Origin: Takifugu bimaculatus
Taxonomy: Eukaryota; Chordata; Actinopteri; Tetraodontiformes; Tetraodontidae
Direction of reading: 5' to 3'
DNA: 64,000 nucleotides
Assembly: GCA_004026145.2 (NCBI GenBank)
Contig: CP034991.1
Span: 13,492,142 to 13,556,141, forward strand
Text below: more model-generated notes on this DNA
The model's input: only the letters and a program-made list of their open reading frames with translations
Databases searched by the model: none
Told to the model about the DNA's origin: nothing
Position numbering within the stretch: the first letter of the stretch is position 1
DNA letters: not shown here

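Overview
The window is vertebrate nuclear DNA, almost certainly from a teleost fish. It carries a multi-exon gene with GT-AG introns, dispersed repeats of kinds common in fish genomes (an L2-clade LINE, a Penelope-like element, hAT elements, a SINE-like repeat with a GGAT tail) and many CA/TG microsatellites. The species cannot be named from the sequence.

One gene fills the window: the central part of fras1, the Fraser syndrome extracellular matrix protein, on the + strand. I could trace 59 exons (called e1 to e59 here, window numbering) from position 368 to the right edge. They total about 9.6 kb of coding sequence, roughly 3,200 residues. The signal peptide and first VWC domains lie to the left of the window. 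The rest of the C-terminal ectodomain, the transmembrane helix and the cytoplasmic tail lie to the right.

Layout: e1-e5 (368-4122) encode the end of one VWC domain and three full ones. e6-e19 (7076-27707) encode 14 furin-like cysteine repeats, one per exon, all in phase 1-1. e20-e46 (29539-59226) encode the CSPG/NG2-type repeats, about 12 of them. e47-e55 (59304-62646) encode five Calx-beta domains. e56-e59 (63104-64000) begin the conserved juxtamembrane region. Introns in the left half reach several kb, while many on the right are only 59-125 bp.

Eight exons (e16, e20, e22, e31, e33, e43, e47, e51) each contain one extra base that breaks the reading frame, although all splice sites are usable and the protein resumes in the +1 frame. 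In every case the extra base can be read as two alternative third-codon bases (C and T, or A and G) written side by side, both giving the same amino acid. This looks like heterozygous transition SNPs turned into insertions during assembly, not gene decay.

The introns hold the mobile elements: an antisense Penelope-like fragment (intron 7), a fish dispersed repeat (intron 13), inverted tetranucleotide arrays in introns 17 and 19, an L2 LINE copy (intron 22), a 1,009-bp hAT element with perfect 8-bp target duplications (intron 43) and a 129-bp hAT-like MITE with perfect 8-bp duplications (intron 47). I found no second protein gene, RNA gene, CRISPR array or bacterial-type system.
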